From UBA7985 sp002690455 (lineage in GTDB: Bacteria; Pseudomonadota; Alphaproteobacteria; UBA7985): a stretch of 64,000 nt of DNA. Shown here in pieces: positions 36,206 through 44,318 of this stretch; the stretch's first letter is position 1, and each line of letters begins with the position of its first letter. Under the pieces are notes generated by a model. It was not told where the DNA came from, made no database searches, and worked only from the letters and a program-made list of their open reading frames with translations. The translations under genes were made by a program, and so were the position numbers. The stretch covers positions 180,531-244,530 of the forward strand of contig CBFIIW010000001.1 of assembly GCA_965662775.1 (NCBI GenBank), read 5' to 3'.

Positions 36206-37534
36206 ATGAGCATTACCTACCTCAAACGGGGCAAACCCGAAGCCGAACGCGCCGAAGACGACGCTAAGACAAGGCACATTGTAGAAGCCACGCTCAAGGA
36301 TATTGAAGCGCGCGGGGACACGGCCGTGCGCGAGCTCTCTGAAAAGTTCGACGGCTACACTCCCCATGCCTTCCGCCTGACCCAAGCCCAGATCGACGAC
36401 CTGATCGGCCAGCTCAGCGAGCGCGAGCTCGCGGACATCAAATTTGCCCAGACGCAGGTCCGCACCTTTGCGCAAGCCCAGCGGGACAGCATGACCGATG
36501 TTGAAATCGAAACCATGCCCGGCGTCATCCTCGGGCATAAGAACATCCCGGTGCAGTCGGTGGGCTGCTACGTCCCCGGAGGCAAATTCCCGATGGTGGC
36601 CTCGGCACATATGTCTGTGGCAACAGCCAGTGTCGCTGGTGTTCCGCGGATCATCGCCTGCACCCCACCCTTCGGCGGCAAGCCCAACCCGGCCGTGATC
36701 GCAGCCATGCACCTGGGCGGCGCCCATGAAATCTACGTTCTTGGCGGCATACAGGCCGTGGGCGCCATGGCGCTGGGCACGGAGACGATCGAACCTGTGC
36801 ACATGCTGGTCGGGCCAGGCAATGCCTTTGTCGCAGAAGCGAAGCGACAGCTATTTGGCCGAGTCGGCATTGACCTGTTCGCCGGCCCCACCGAAACCAT
36901 GGTCATTGCCGATGAAACCGTCGATGCCGAGATCTGTGCGACCGACCTGCTAGGACAGGCCGAACACGGTTACAACTCCCCGGCTGTGCTGCTGACCAAC
37001 TCGGAGAGACTGGCCCGCGAGACCCTGTCCGAGATCGACCGACTGCTGGAGATACTGCCCACCCGGGACACGGCTTCGGTCAGCTGGGCCGACTACGGCG
37101 AGGTTATCGTCTGCGATACCTACGAGGAGATGCTCGAGGTTGCCGACGACATCGCCTCCGAGCACGTTCAGGTGATGACCGACCGCGATGACTGGTTCCT
37201 CGAACATATGACCTGTTACGGCGCACTGTTCCTCGGGCCGCGTACCAATGTTTCGAACGGCGACAAGATCATCGGCACCAACCACACGCTGCCGACCAAG
37301 AAAGCCGGTCGTTACACGGGCGGATTGTGGGTGGGTAAATTCCTCAAAACCCACAGCTATCAGAAAATCTTGACCGACGAAGCCGCGACGTTGATTGGCG
37401 AATATGGCTCACGGCTTTGCATCCTCGAAGGCTTCGTGGGCCACGCCGAACAGTGCAATGTTCGCGTCAGACGGTACGGCGGGGTCAATCTGCCCTATGG
37501 CGAAGCAGCGCCTTTCCGAGAGCGGAAGCTCTAA
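36206..37534 (+). CDS. Histidinol dehydrogenase homologue, HpsN-like (sulfopropanediol 3-dehydrogenase type)
   Basis: 442 aa. The HisD catalytic and zinc residues are kept: LLGQAEHGYNSPAV near residue 252 (Gln and His), ASEHVQVMTDR near 316 (Glu-His), NGDKIIGTNHTLPT near 352 and GFVGHAEQ near 411. By its overall wording, such as NIPVQSVGCYVPGGKFPMVASAHMSVATA and ETMVIADETVDAE, it follows HpsN, which oxidises (R)-2,3-dihydroxypropane-1-sulfonate to sulfolactate with two NAD+. It is thus not a histidine biosynthesis enzyme; it should convert a primary alcohol to an acid in one four-electron step. The substrate in this operon may differ, as no sulfolactate enzymes are adjacent. Confidence 0.85.
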   Translation: MSITYLKRGKPEAERAEDDAKTRHIVEATLKDIEARGDTAVRELSEKFDGYTPHAFRLTQAQIDDLIGQLSERELADIKFAQTQVRTFAQAQRDSMTDVEIETMPGVILGHKNIPVQSVGCYVPGGKFPMVASAHMSVATASVAGVPRIIACTPPFGGKPNPAVIAAMHLGGAHEIYVLGGIQAVGAMALGTETIEPVHMLVGPGNAFVAEAKRQLFGRVGIDLFAGPTETMVIADETVDAEICATDLLGQAEHGYNSPAVLLTNSERLARETLSEIDRLLEILPTRDTASVSWADYGEVIVCDTYEEMLEVADDIASEHVQVMTDRDDWFLEHMTCYGALFLGPRTNVSNGDKIIGTNHTLPTKKAGRYTGGLWVGKFLKTHSYQKILTDEAATLIGEYGSRLCILEGFVGHAEQCNVRVRRYGGVNLPYGEAAPFRERKL

Positions 37535-37537
37535 ATC

Positions 37538-38614
37538 ATGACAAACAGCGTTTCGGTGCAACGCCATATTCACCACAAGGCACTAGTCGCCCCTTGGCGA
37601 AGCGCGCTCTACGATTTCGAGCCTGCGGGTGCTCAGGCGGCGCTTGATCGACTGTGCGCGGCAGATACGCTGTTCCGCCTGAGCCATCCGCTGGGTGACT
37701 TCACCGGCGCGGATGCGTTTTACACCGGTGCCATTCAGCCCCTCGCCGAAGCTTGGCCGGACCTCGAACGCCGCGACACAATTGTCATGGCGGGGGCCTG
37801 TGATAACGGCGGCGATTGGGTTGGCTGCGGAGGTTACTACACCGGTACCTTTTTGGGCCCATGGCTGGACATCCCTCCCACCGGTCATCAGAGCCATATG
37901 CGCTTCCACGAATTTTACCGCTTTCGCGATGATACGGTCGTCGAAATGCAGGCGCTGTGGGATATTCCAGAAGTGATGCTGCAAGCGGGGGCCTGGCCCA
38001 TGGCGCCTTCTCTAGGGCGGGAATGGCACGTGCCCGGTCCAGCGCTGCAGGACGGGCTGCTCAGTGGCCCTTATGACGAAGCCCAGTCCGAGGCGACCAA
38101 ACAGCTGATCATCGATATGCTTGAGCATATGAAACGATACCCGTCGCAGGGTGGGCCTGCCGTCATGGAGATGGAGCGGTTTTGGCACCCACGCATGAGT
38201 TGGTACGGCCCCAGCGGAATCGGTACAGGCCGGGGTCTTTCAGGCTTCCGGCACTGGCACCAAATACCCTTCCTGCGGGCCATGCCCGATCGTGGCACCC
38301 GGCGAAACAAGATCACGTATCATTTCTTTGGGGAACAGAACTACGCCGCGGTTACTGGCTGGCCCAACATGATCCAGACGCTGTCCGGTGACGGCTTCCT
38401 CGGCCTGCCACCCACAGGAAAAGAATTCACGATGCGCTCGCTTGACTTCTGGCGCTTGGAAAACGGACTGATCCGGGAGAACTGGGTGCTGGTGGACCTG
38501 CTTGATGCCTTTGCCCAACATGGCGTCGATGTGATGGCGCGCATGCGCGAGTTCAACAAGGTCCGCTCTACCGGTCCGTTGACGATTTCCTCGGGCATGG
38601 AGACCACAGTCTGA
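37538..38614 (+). CDS. Two-domain NTF2/SnoaL-like protein, paralogue of the 29890 gene
   Basis: 358 aa in two NTF2-like halves (about 1-150 and 175-345). The second half has YGPSGIGTGRGLSGF near 226 and LGLPPTGKEFTMRSLDFWR near 285, then ENWVLVDLLDAFAQHGVDVMARM, which mirrors the ending of the protein at 29890. The shared GP(S/T)GIG and LLDAF/LLHVL...QHGVDV patterns mark these two as duplicates that now stand on opposite sides of the promoter. It starts 3 bp after the HpsN-like stop and its own stop overlaps the LacI gene by one base (TGATG). Confidence 0.75.
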   Translation: MTNSVSVQRHIHHKALVAPWRSALYDFEPAGAQAALDRLCAADTLFRLSHPLGDFTGADAFYTGAIQPLAEAWPDLERRDTIVMAGACDNGGDWVGCGGYYTGTFLGPWLDIPPTGHQSHMRFHEFYRFRDDTVVEMQALWDIPEVMLQAGAWPMAPSLGREWHVPGPALQDGLLSGPYDEAQSEATKQLIIDMLEHMKRYPSQGGPAVMEMERFWHPRMSWYGPSGIGTGRGLSGFRHWHQIPFLRAMPDRGTRRNKITYHFFGEQNYAAVTGWPNMIQTLSGDGFLGLPPTGKEFTMRSLDFWRLENGLIRENWVLVDLLDAFAQHGVDVMARMREFNKVRSTGPLTISSGMETTV

Positions 38615-39633
38615 TGGCGCTTAAGGGAGTCACGGCCCAGCAGGTCGCTGAGCGCGCAGGCGTATCTCAGTCGGCAGTCAGCCGCGTCTTCACGCCGGGG
38701 GCCTCAGTTTCCGAGCGTATGGCGCACAAGGTCCGGGAAGCAGCCAGCGACCTGGGCTACCGCCCTAACGTCCTTGCCCGCGCCATGGCTTTGGGCCGAA
38801 GCCGCATCATTGGACTGGTGGTCGCCTATCTGGACAACTATTTCTACCCTGAAGCCATCGAAAAGCTGTCCAGCGCACTGCAGGCCGAGGGCTACCACGT
38901 GCTGATGTTTATGGCCTCAAAGACCGCGGGGAACATTGACGACGTGGTGGAGGAAATCCTCGACTATCAGATTGACGGGCTGATTTTTGCCTCAGTTGCT
39001 CTCTCCTCGTCCATCGTTGGCCGCTGTCAGGCAGCCGGGGTGCCTGTCGTTCTCTTTAACCGTAGACAGGATATGGAAGGCGTGAGTTCGATCACGTCTG
39101 ACAACTTCGCCGGCGGTCAAAAGGTCGCCGACTTCCTTCTCGGCTGTGGGCACCGCCGCATCGGTTACATTGCTGGATGGGAAGGCGCCTCGACCCAGCG
39201 CGATCGGGAGGCGGGCTTCCTCGCTGGCTTGTCCCGGAAGGGAAGCAAACTGTTTGCACGCTCTGTCGGCAATTTTCGTAAGGACGATACCCTAGCCGCC
39301 GCTCGGGCGATGTTCCAACGACCAGCGGAACTCCGCCCGGATGCGGTCTTCGTGGCCAATGATCATATGGCGTTATTCGTGCTCGACGTGCTTCGCTATG
39401 AGCTGAACCTGAAGGTGCCTGAAGAGGTCGCCGTTGTCGGCTATGACGACGTGCCACCAGCGGGTTGGCCCGCTTACGACCTGACAACAGTACGCCAGCG
39501 CTCAAACCTGATGGTTGGAGAAACCGTCAGCACGCTCATTAAGCAGATCGAAGACCCCACTGACTTTGTACCAAGACAGGTCACAATCGACGGACCTCTG
39601 GTCATTCGCAGCACGACCCAGCCGGGTCCGTGA
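38614..39633 (+). CDS. LacI-family transcriptional regulator
   Basis: 339 aa. N-terminal helix-turn-helix VTAQQVAERAGVSQSAVSRVF (about 5-25) followed by the hinge helix GYRPNVLARAM, which inserts at the central CG of the operator, then a periplasmic-binding-protein-like sensor domain (about 62-335; IIGLVVAYLDNYFYPEAIEKL, VFVANDHMALFVLD, AVVGYDDVP). It lies inside the rightward operon with a one-base overlap with the preceding gene, so it is likely autoregulated. The palindrome at 31062 is the expected site. The effector should be the imported compound or an early intermediate. Confidence 0.9.
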   Translation: MALKGVTAQQVAERAGVSQSAVSRVFTPGASVSERMAHKVREAASDLGYRPNVLARAMALGRSRIIGLVVAYLDNYFYPEAIEKLSSALQAEGYHVLMFMASKTAGNIDDVVEEILDYQIDGLIFASVALSSSIVGRCQAAGVPVVLFNRRQDMEGVSSITSDNFAGGQKVADFLLGCGHRRIGYIAGWEGASTQRDREAGFLAGLSRKGSKLFARSVGNFRKDDTLAAARAMFQRPAELRPDAVFVANDHMALFVLDVLRYELNLKVPEEVAVVGYDDVPPAGWPAYDLTTVRQRSNLMVGETVSTLIKQIEDPTDFVPRQVTIDGPLVIRSTTQPGP

Positions 39634-39654
39634 ACACAAGAAAGGTTTCCGCTC

Positions 39655-40623
39655 ATGCAGGGATTTGACGATAAGTTCCGGGACTTCCCCGACTACATCA
39701 TTGGGATCACTCGCGAAATCTGGGAAAATCGCGGGATTGCGACCCTGCACCACTACTACTCGGATGACATCGTTGTGCGCTCACCGGGGTCTGTTGTGGT
39801 TGGCAACGTCGGCGTGATCGGTGCCACGATGGCAACACTGGCTGAGTTTCCCGACCGCCGCTTACTCGGCGAAGACGTCATCTGGTCGGGCAGTCCAGAA
39901 GTCGGCATGCTCAGCTCTCACCGGATTTTTTCTACCGCTACTCACGCTCATGATGGCGTCTATGGCACGGCAACGGGCAAGCAGCTCAGGTACCGTATCA
40001 TCGCCGACTGTCACGCCATCAACAACCAGATCAATGATGAATGGCTGATCCGGGACCAGGGCGCCATCGTCCGCCAACTGGGCTGGGAGGCTAAGACGTA
40101 CGCCGCCGACCTGATCGCCCGTGAAGGCGGTCCCGAGGCGGCCGTCCCCCCGCTGTCCCCGGCAACGAATATAGAAGGCCCCTACAAAGGTCAGGGTAAC
40201 GATAATCAGTGGGGGGCAAAGTACGCTGATATCTTGCAGCGGATTATGGCTGCAGATCTGGCTGTCATACCGGCTGAGTACGATCGCGCTGTCCAGACTG
40301 CCTATCCGGGCGGCGAAACCGGCATCAGCCACGATGCCGTCGACAGCTTCTGGATGGGATTGCGCGCGGCGATGCCTGATGCGACATTCACACTCGACCA
40401 CGTCATTGGTCGCGAAGACCCAATGATGCCGCCACGGGCGGCTGTACGCTGGAGCCTGAGCGGTACGCATAGTGGCTGGGGTTGCTTTGGCCAGCCCACC
40501 GGGGCAGAGATTTACGTCCTTGGGATCAGCCACGCCGAATTTGGTCCCTGGGGCCTGCGCCGTGAATTCACCCTGTTCGACGAAACCGCAATCTGGAAAC
40601 AGATCCTGCTCAAGACCGGATGA
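39655..40623 (+). CDS. Two-domain NTF2/SnoaL-like protein, more divergent
   Basis: 322 aa with two NTF2-like halves (about 10-150 and 185-320). The first half begins with a typical long helix, YIIGITREIWENRGIATLHHYYSDDIVVRSPG, and the second keeps SGTHSGWGCFGQPTGAEIYVLGISHAEFGPWGLRREFTLFD. It lacks the C-terminal QHGVDV pattern of the other two-domain members, so it is a separate branch. RBS AAAGG with the ATG at 39655. With the proteins at 29890, 35616 and 37538 it brings the locus to seven NTF2-like domains. Confidence 0.7.
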   Translation: MQGFDDKFRDFPDYIIGITREIWENRGIATLHHYYSDDIVVRSPGSVVVGNVGVIGATMATLAEFPDRRLLGEDVIWSGSPEVGMLSSHRIFSTATHAHDGVYGTATGKQLRYRIIADCHAINNQINDEWLIRDQGAIVRQLGWEAKTYAADLIAREGGPEAAVPPLSPATNIEGPYKGQGNDNQWGAKYADILQRIMAADLAVIPAEYDRAVQTAYPGGETGISHDAVDSFWMGLRAAMPDATFTLDHVIGREDPMMPPRAAVRWSLSGTHSGWGCFGQPTGAEIYVLGISHAEFGPWGLRREFTLFDETAIWKQILLKTG

Positions 40624-40669
40624 TTGACGTCGTTCACAGACGGATGCGCACAGGAGGAAAGAAACCACC

Positions 40670-41635
40670 ATGACGCCAGAGGAAATCGAAGCCCGCATCG
40701 TCCGCTATGGCGACCTGAGACCTTGCAAGACAGCCTTCATTGACGCCCATACCCCGGGCTCGGATCAGAAGGAAAACTTTACCGTCATCGGTGGAGGGGT
40801 TTCAGAAAGCCCAGACCAGCACGTACACATCGCCCTGCCACACGGCTTTAATATCGGGGCTGCGGGTCAGCCTCCGCGCTGCCGTAACTCTCTGCATTCT
40901 CATCGGACGGCGGAAGTGTTCTTCGTGCTTTCCGGACGATGGCGGTTTTTCTGGGGACGCTGGGGAACAGCGGGTGAGGTCACCCTAGAAGCTGGCGATA
41001 TTATCAACATCCCCACCGGCATCTTTCGTGGCTTTGAGAATATTGGTACGGACTATGGAATGATCATGGCCATTCTCGGCGGCGATGATGCCGGCGGAGG
41101 CGTCATCTGGGCGCCGCAGGTGATCGAGGACGCGCGCGATCATGGTTTAATTCTCTCCGAACGCGGACGGCTCTATGACAGTAAGAAGGGCGAGAAGCTG
41201 CCCGAAGGCGTTGGCCCCATGCCCCCCCTAACCGACAAGGAGTTGAAGGCCTTTCCCGAACCCACCGCCGCCGAGGTCGTGCCGAACCACGTGGCGCGAT
41301 ACCTTGACCTTATGGCCCTGTCAGCCCGAGCACCCGCTCAGGTGATCGGCGCACAGGGAAAGTTGGTAGATCGTCCCGGATTTGAGGTCGATTTCCTCTC
41401 CCGTGGGTCAGCCCAGACTCGCGCCAATGCCAGCACCGTCGATGACGTTCTGATGCCTGCAACTGGTCACTGGCGGTTGAGTTGGTCGAGCGGCACAACG
41501 GCGCTGAACCCAGGAGATACGGCCAGCGTGCCCAAGGGGCTGTCCTACAGCCTTGAACCTGCCATGACCGGGGAAGCTGGGCTCTACCGCGTGCGCGCGA
41601 CTGACGACCCCGCTGGCCCAACCTGGAAACCTTAG
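40670..41635 (+). CDS. Bicupin protein
   Basis: 321 aa with two cupin domains. The first (about 75-150) keeps the metal motif: LHSHRTAEVFFVLSGRWRFFWG (His-x-His, Glu) and IPTGIFRGFENIG, where the last usual His is not evident. The second (about 240-315) reads VLMPATGHWRLSWSSGTTALNPGDTASVPKGLSYSL and lacks the metal-binding His pair, so it is probably structural. Metal-bound cupins of this sort are dioxygenases, isomerases or lyases. RBS AGGAGG precedes the ATG at 40670. The gene is 46 bp behind the NTF2-like gene and 18 bp before the MetE-like gene, clearly in the same operon. Confidence 0.78.
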   Translation: MTPEEIEARIVRYGDLRPCKTAFIDAHTPGSDQKENFTVIGGGVSESPDQHVHIALPHGFNIGAAGQPPRCRNSLHSHRTAEVFFVLSGRWRFFWGRWGTAGEVTLEAGDIINIPTGIFRGFENIGTDYGMIMAILGGDDAGGGVIWAPQVIEDARDHGLILSERGRLYDSKKGEKLPEGVGPMPPLTDKELKAFPEPTAAEVVPNHVARYLDLMALSARAPAQVIGAQGKLVDRPGFEVDFLSRGSAQTRANASTVDDVLMPATGHWRLSWSSGTTALNPGDTASVPKGLSYSLEPAMTGEAGLYRVRATDDPAGPTWKP

Positions 41636-41653
41636 ACCCGAGGACACCGAACA

Positions 41654-42775
41654 ATGGCCGTAAAGACGACCCACGTCGGCTCCCTGCCCCGCAGTCAGGA
41701 CGTTGTCGATTTCATCTTCGCCCGTGAACAGGGCAAGGACTACAATCCGACTGCCTTCGACGCCGCTATGACTTCGGCCGTTGCCGCGACCGTGGCTCGT
41801 CAAAAAGATGCTGGCGTGAGCATCGTTTCAGACGGTGAAACGTCCAAGATTTCATATGCGACCTATGTCAAGGATCGCTACACTGGCTTTGACGGAGACA
41901 GCCCGCGCAATGCACCGGCCGACCTGAAGCTCTTTCCATCCTTCCTTCAACGTCTGGCGGACGATGGTGGGACACCGACCTATGCACGCCCCATGTGCGT
42001 GGGTGAAGTGCGATCCAAAGGGCAGGACGAGCTGAACAAGGACATCGCAAACCTGCACGCGGCCATGGACGCAAACGGGGTTGAGCATGGCTTCATAAAC
42101 GCAGCATCACCTGGGGTGATTTCGCTGTTTCTTCAGAACGATTTCTACGCCACACGGGAAGCCTATTTGGCTGCGCTGGCTGATGCGATGCGCGAGGAGT
42201 ATCAGACTATAGTCGCCGCCGGGCTGGATCTGCAGCTTGACTGCCCCGATCTGGCGTTGTCCCGACACATGCTGTTCACTGATCTGAGCGATAAGGAGTT
42301 TCTCAAGGTCGCAGCCTTGCACGTCGAAGCGCTGAACCATGCGCTCGCCGGCGTGCCCAAAGAAAAGGTGCGGGTGCACATCTGCTGGGGCAACTACGAA
42401 GGCCCGCACGTCTGTGACATTCCCATGGCAAAGATGTTCGATACCCTGATGAGCACGCACGCGGGCAAGGTGCTATTCGAAACCTCCAATCCCCGCCACG
42501 GCCACGAATGGGCCGTGTTTGCCGAGCGGCGCAGCGATATCCCTGATGACAAGATTCTCGTCCCCGGCGTAATCGATTCAACCACCAACTTTGTCGAGCA
42601 TCCTGAACTGGTTGCCCAGCGGATCAGACGGTTTGTCGATATGGTGGGTGCGGATCGGGTTATCGCCGGTTCAGACTGCGGCTTTGGAACCTTTGCCGGG
42701 TTTGGCGCAGTCGATCCAGATATTGCTTATGCCAAGCTCTCGGCCCTTGCCGAAGGTGCTGCTCTGGTCAGCTAA
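41654..42775 (+). CDS. MetE-core zinc methyltransferase family protein
   Basis: 373 aa corresponding to the catalytic C-terminal barrel of cobalamin-independent methionine synthase, without its N-terminal half. It begins TTHVGSLPRS as in the family, and the zinc ligands are conserved: His242 and Cys244 in RVHICWGN, Glu276 in LFETSNPRH and Cys342 in AGSDCGFGTFAG. Core-only relatives use other thiols or acceptors, for example homocysteine with a corrinoid protein, or epoxyalkane:coenzyme M transferase. In this catabolic operon it may move a methyl or alkyl group onto or off a thiol. It is the last rightward gene of the locus; the next gene converges. Confidence 0.82.
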   Translation: MAVKTTHVGSLPRSQDVVDFIFAREQGKDYNPTAFDAAMTSAVAATVARQKDAGVSIVSDGETSKISYATYVKDRYTGFDGDSPRNAPADLKLFPSFLQRLADDGGTPTYARPMCVGEVRSKGQDELNKDIANLHAAMDANGVEHGFINAASPGVISLFLQNDFYATREAYLAALADAMREEYQTIVAAGLDLQLDCPDLALSRHMLFTDLSDKEFLKVAALHVEALNHALAGVPKEKVRVHICWGNYEGPHVCDIPMAKMFDTLMSTHAGKVLFETSNPRHGHEWAVFAERRSDIPDDKILVPGVIDSTTNFVEHPELVAQRIRRFVDMVGADRVIAGSDCGFGTFAGFGAVDPDIAYAKLSALAEGAALVS

Positions 42776-42830
42776 GCTAAGTCCTAACGCTGCGAGGCCA
42801 GCAGCGCAGTCCGGCCAAGAGGCCGCCGGT

Positions 42831-44000
42831 TCACAGTAGCGCCTGAAGCAACGCACGCAGGTTCTCGGCGGTCAGGGGCACGGGGTTTCCTGCGCAGCTA
42901 GGATCAGCCAATGCCTCACGGACCAGTAAATCGGTGTCTGGCTCTCTGACCCCGATTTTACGGAGCCTGGACGGTATCCCAAGACGGGCATTAAAGTCGC
43001 TTACGAAGTCCTGAAAGCCCGACAAGCCGCCCTCGATCCCGAGGTAGGACGCGGCACGGTCGAAGCGTGCCTCGATGGCAGGCGCGTTTAGGCGCAGCAC
43101 CGCAGGCATACACACCGCATTGGTGGTGCCGTGGTGGGTGTTATGAATCGCCCCGATGGGGTGAGAGAGCGCGTGGATCGCGCCCAGGCCCTTTTGGAAG
43201 GCGACAGCGCCCATCATCCCCGCCGCCATCATCTGACCCCGCGCATGAACATCATCGGGCTGACCGTAGGCGCGCGGCAGGTTCTCGATGACTAGTCGCA
43301 TACCTTCGAGCGCGACGCCCTGCGACATGGGATGAAAATGTGGGCTGGAGAAGGCTTCCACGCAGTGGGCAAAGGCGTCCAGCCCCGTACCTGCGGTCAG
43401 CGCAGGCGGCAGACCGATGGTCAGCGCCGGATCACAAATAACAACCGACGGCAGAACACCTGGATGAAAGATGATCTTTTTCTGCCTCGTGTCCGATCGT
43501 GTCAGCACGCCGGCACGGCCAACTTCCGAACCTGTTCCGGCAGTCGTCGGCACGGCGACTATTGGAAAAATCGCCTCTGCATCGGCGCGCGTCCACCAGT
43601 CATCTATATCCTCGAAGTCCCAGACCGGGCGTCTTTGGCCGGCCATAAAGGCAATCAATTTACCCAGATCAAGACCCGAACCACCGCCGAAGGCGATTAC
43701 ACCGTCGTGTCCCCCGGTGTGGAAGGCGGCGACACCAGCTTCTAAATTTCGCTCCGTTGGGTTGGGGTCAACATCGGCAAACAGGCTTGCAGAAGATCCT
43801 GATGCTTTCTGTTGCCCCAATCCCGCTTTGCTCAGAATATCCAGCGCGGTACGCGTAATGTCTGCTTCGGCCAGCCCCCGATCGGTGACCAGCAGCGGGC
43901 GTTCGATCCCGACCTGAACGCAAGCCTCCGCCAGTTCTTTGATACGCCCAACGCCGAAACGCACGTAATTGGGATAGGACCAATTGGCCATGAGTTCCAT
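42831..44000 (-). CDS. Iron-containing alcohol dehydrogenase
   Basis: 389 aa of the group III (Fe-dependent) family. NAD-binding GGGSGLDLGK near residue 100, VPTTAGTGSEVGRAGV near 150, and the metal site made of GTGLDAFAHCVEAF near 210 (Asp and His) and HALSHPIGAIHNTHHGTTNAV near 275 (two His). A second ATG three codons in is equally possible. It converges on the MetE-like gene and diverges from the dehalogenase-like gene with about 300 bp between. It would interconvert an aldehyde and an alcohol with NAD(P); the substrate is not known. Confidence 0.85.
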   Translation of the reverse strand: MELMANWSYPNYVRFGVGRIKELAEACVQVGIERPLLVTDRGLAEADITRTALDILSKAGLGQQKASGSSASLFADVDPNPTERNLEAGVAAFHTGGHDGVIAFGGGSGLDLGKLIAFMAGQRRPVWDFEDIDDWWTRADAEAIFPIVAVPTTAGTGSEVGRAGVLTRSDTRQKKIIFHPGVLPSVVICDPALTIGLPPALTAGTGLDAFAHCVEAFSSPHFHPMSQGVALEGMRLVIENLPRAYGQPDDVHARGQMMAAGMMGAVAFQKGLGAIHALSHPIGAIHNTHHGTTNAVCMPAVLRLNAPAIEARFDRAASYLGIEGGLSGFQDFVSDFNARLGIPSRLRKIGVREPDTDLLVREALADPSCAGNPVPLTAENLRALLQALL

Positions 44001-44239
44001 GAATACCGACCCTCGTCTTGACGCTCACCGCGGCGTCTTTGACTGGCACCCTGAACCAACCTTCAGGCTCGCGCAAACACAAACAAACGCCAGCACATCG
44101 GTCTGCCGACACCCAAGCTGCTTGGTTCCCGAAGCCCGCCCGAGTATGGAGCGGCTCGGGGCGCGACAGGTCGCACGACAGAACCAAGCCTGACCATCCT
44201 GGGGATCATCAAAGCCGCCACTGGCTGTCAAGTAGGGTC

Positions 44240-44292
44240 TTGCCCTTTACTCTGAAACGAATAAACTCTTGCAATTACGTGACATGTCACGT
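44240..44292 (+). promoter_or_regulatory. Candidate promoter plus 16-bp palindromic operator before the dehalogenase-like gene
   Basis: In the roughly 300-bp gap between the alcohol dehydrogenase and the dehalogenase-like gene, TTGCCC (44240-44245) and TAAACT (44262-44267) stand 16 bp apart. Directly downstream, ACGTGACATGTCACGT (44277-44292) is a perfect palindrome covering the expected start of transcription, the usual place for a repressor. Its core GTGACATGTCAC recurs exactly at 59335. The remainder of the gap shows no gene. No matching regulator gene is nearby. Confidence 0.5.
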
Positions 44293-44318
44293 TTTTTTAA
44301 ATGATTGGAAGACTCCCG

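Noticed and set aside
36206..37534. Histidine biosynthesis hisD
   Set aside because: Sequence follows HpsN-type relatives and the operon is catabolic; no other his genes nearby.
40670..41635. DMSP lyase of the cupin type (DddL/Q/W/K)
   Set aside because: The protein is a bicupin of 321 aa with a different motif spacing, and no acrylate or DMSP genes lie beside it.
41654..42775. Epoxyalkane:coenzyme M transferase
   Set aside because: It belongs to the same MetE-core superfamily, but coenzyme M synthesis and epoxide genes are not seen; kept only as an alternative.
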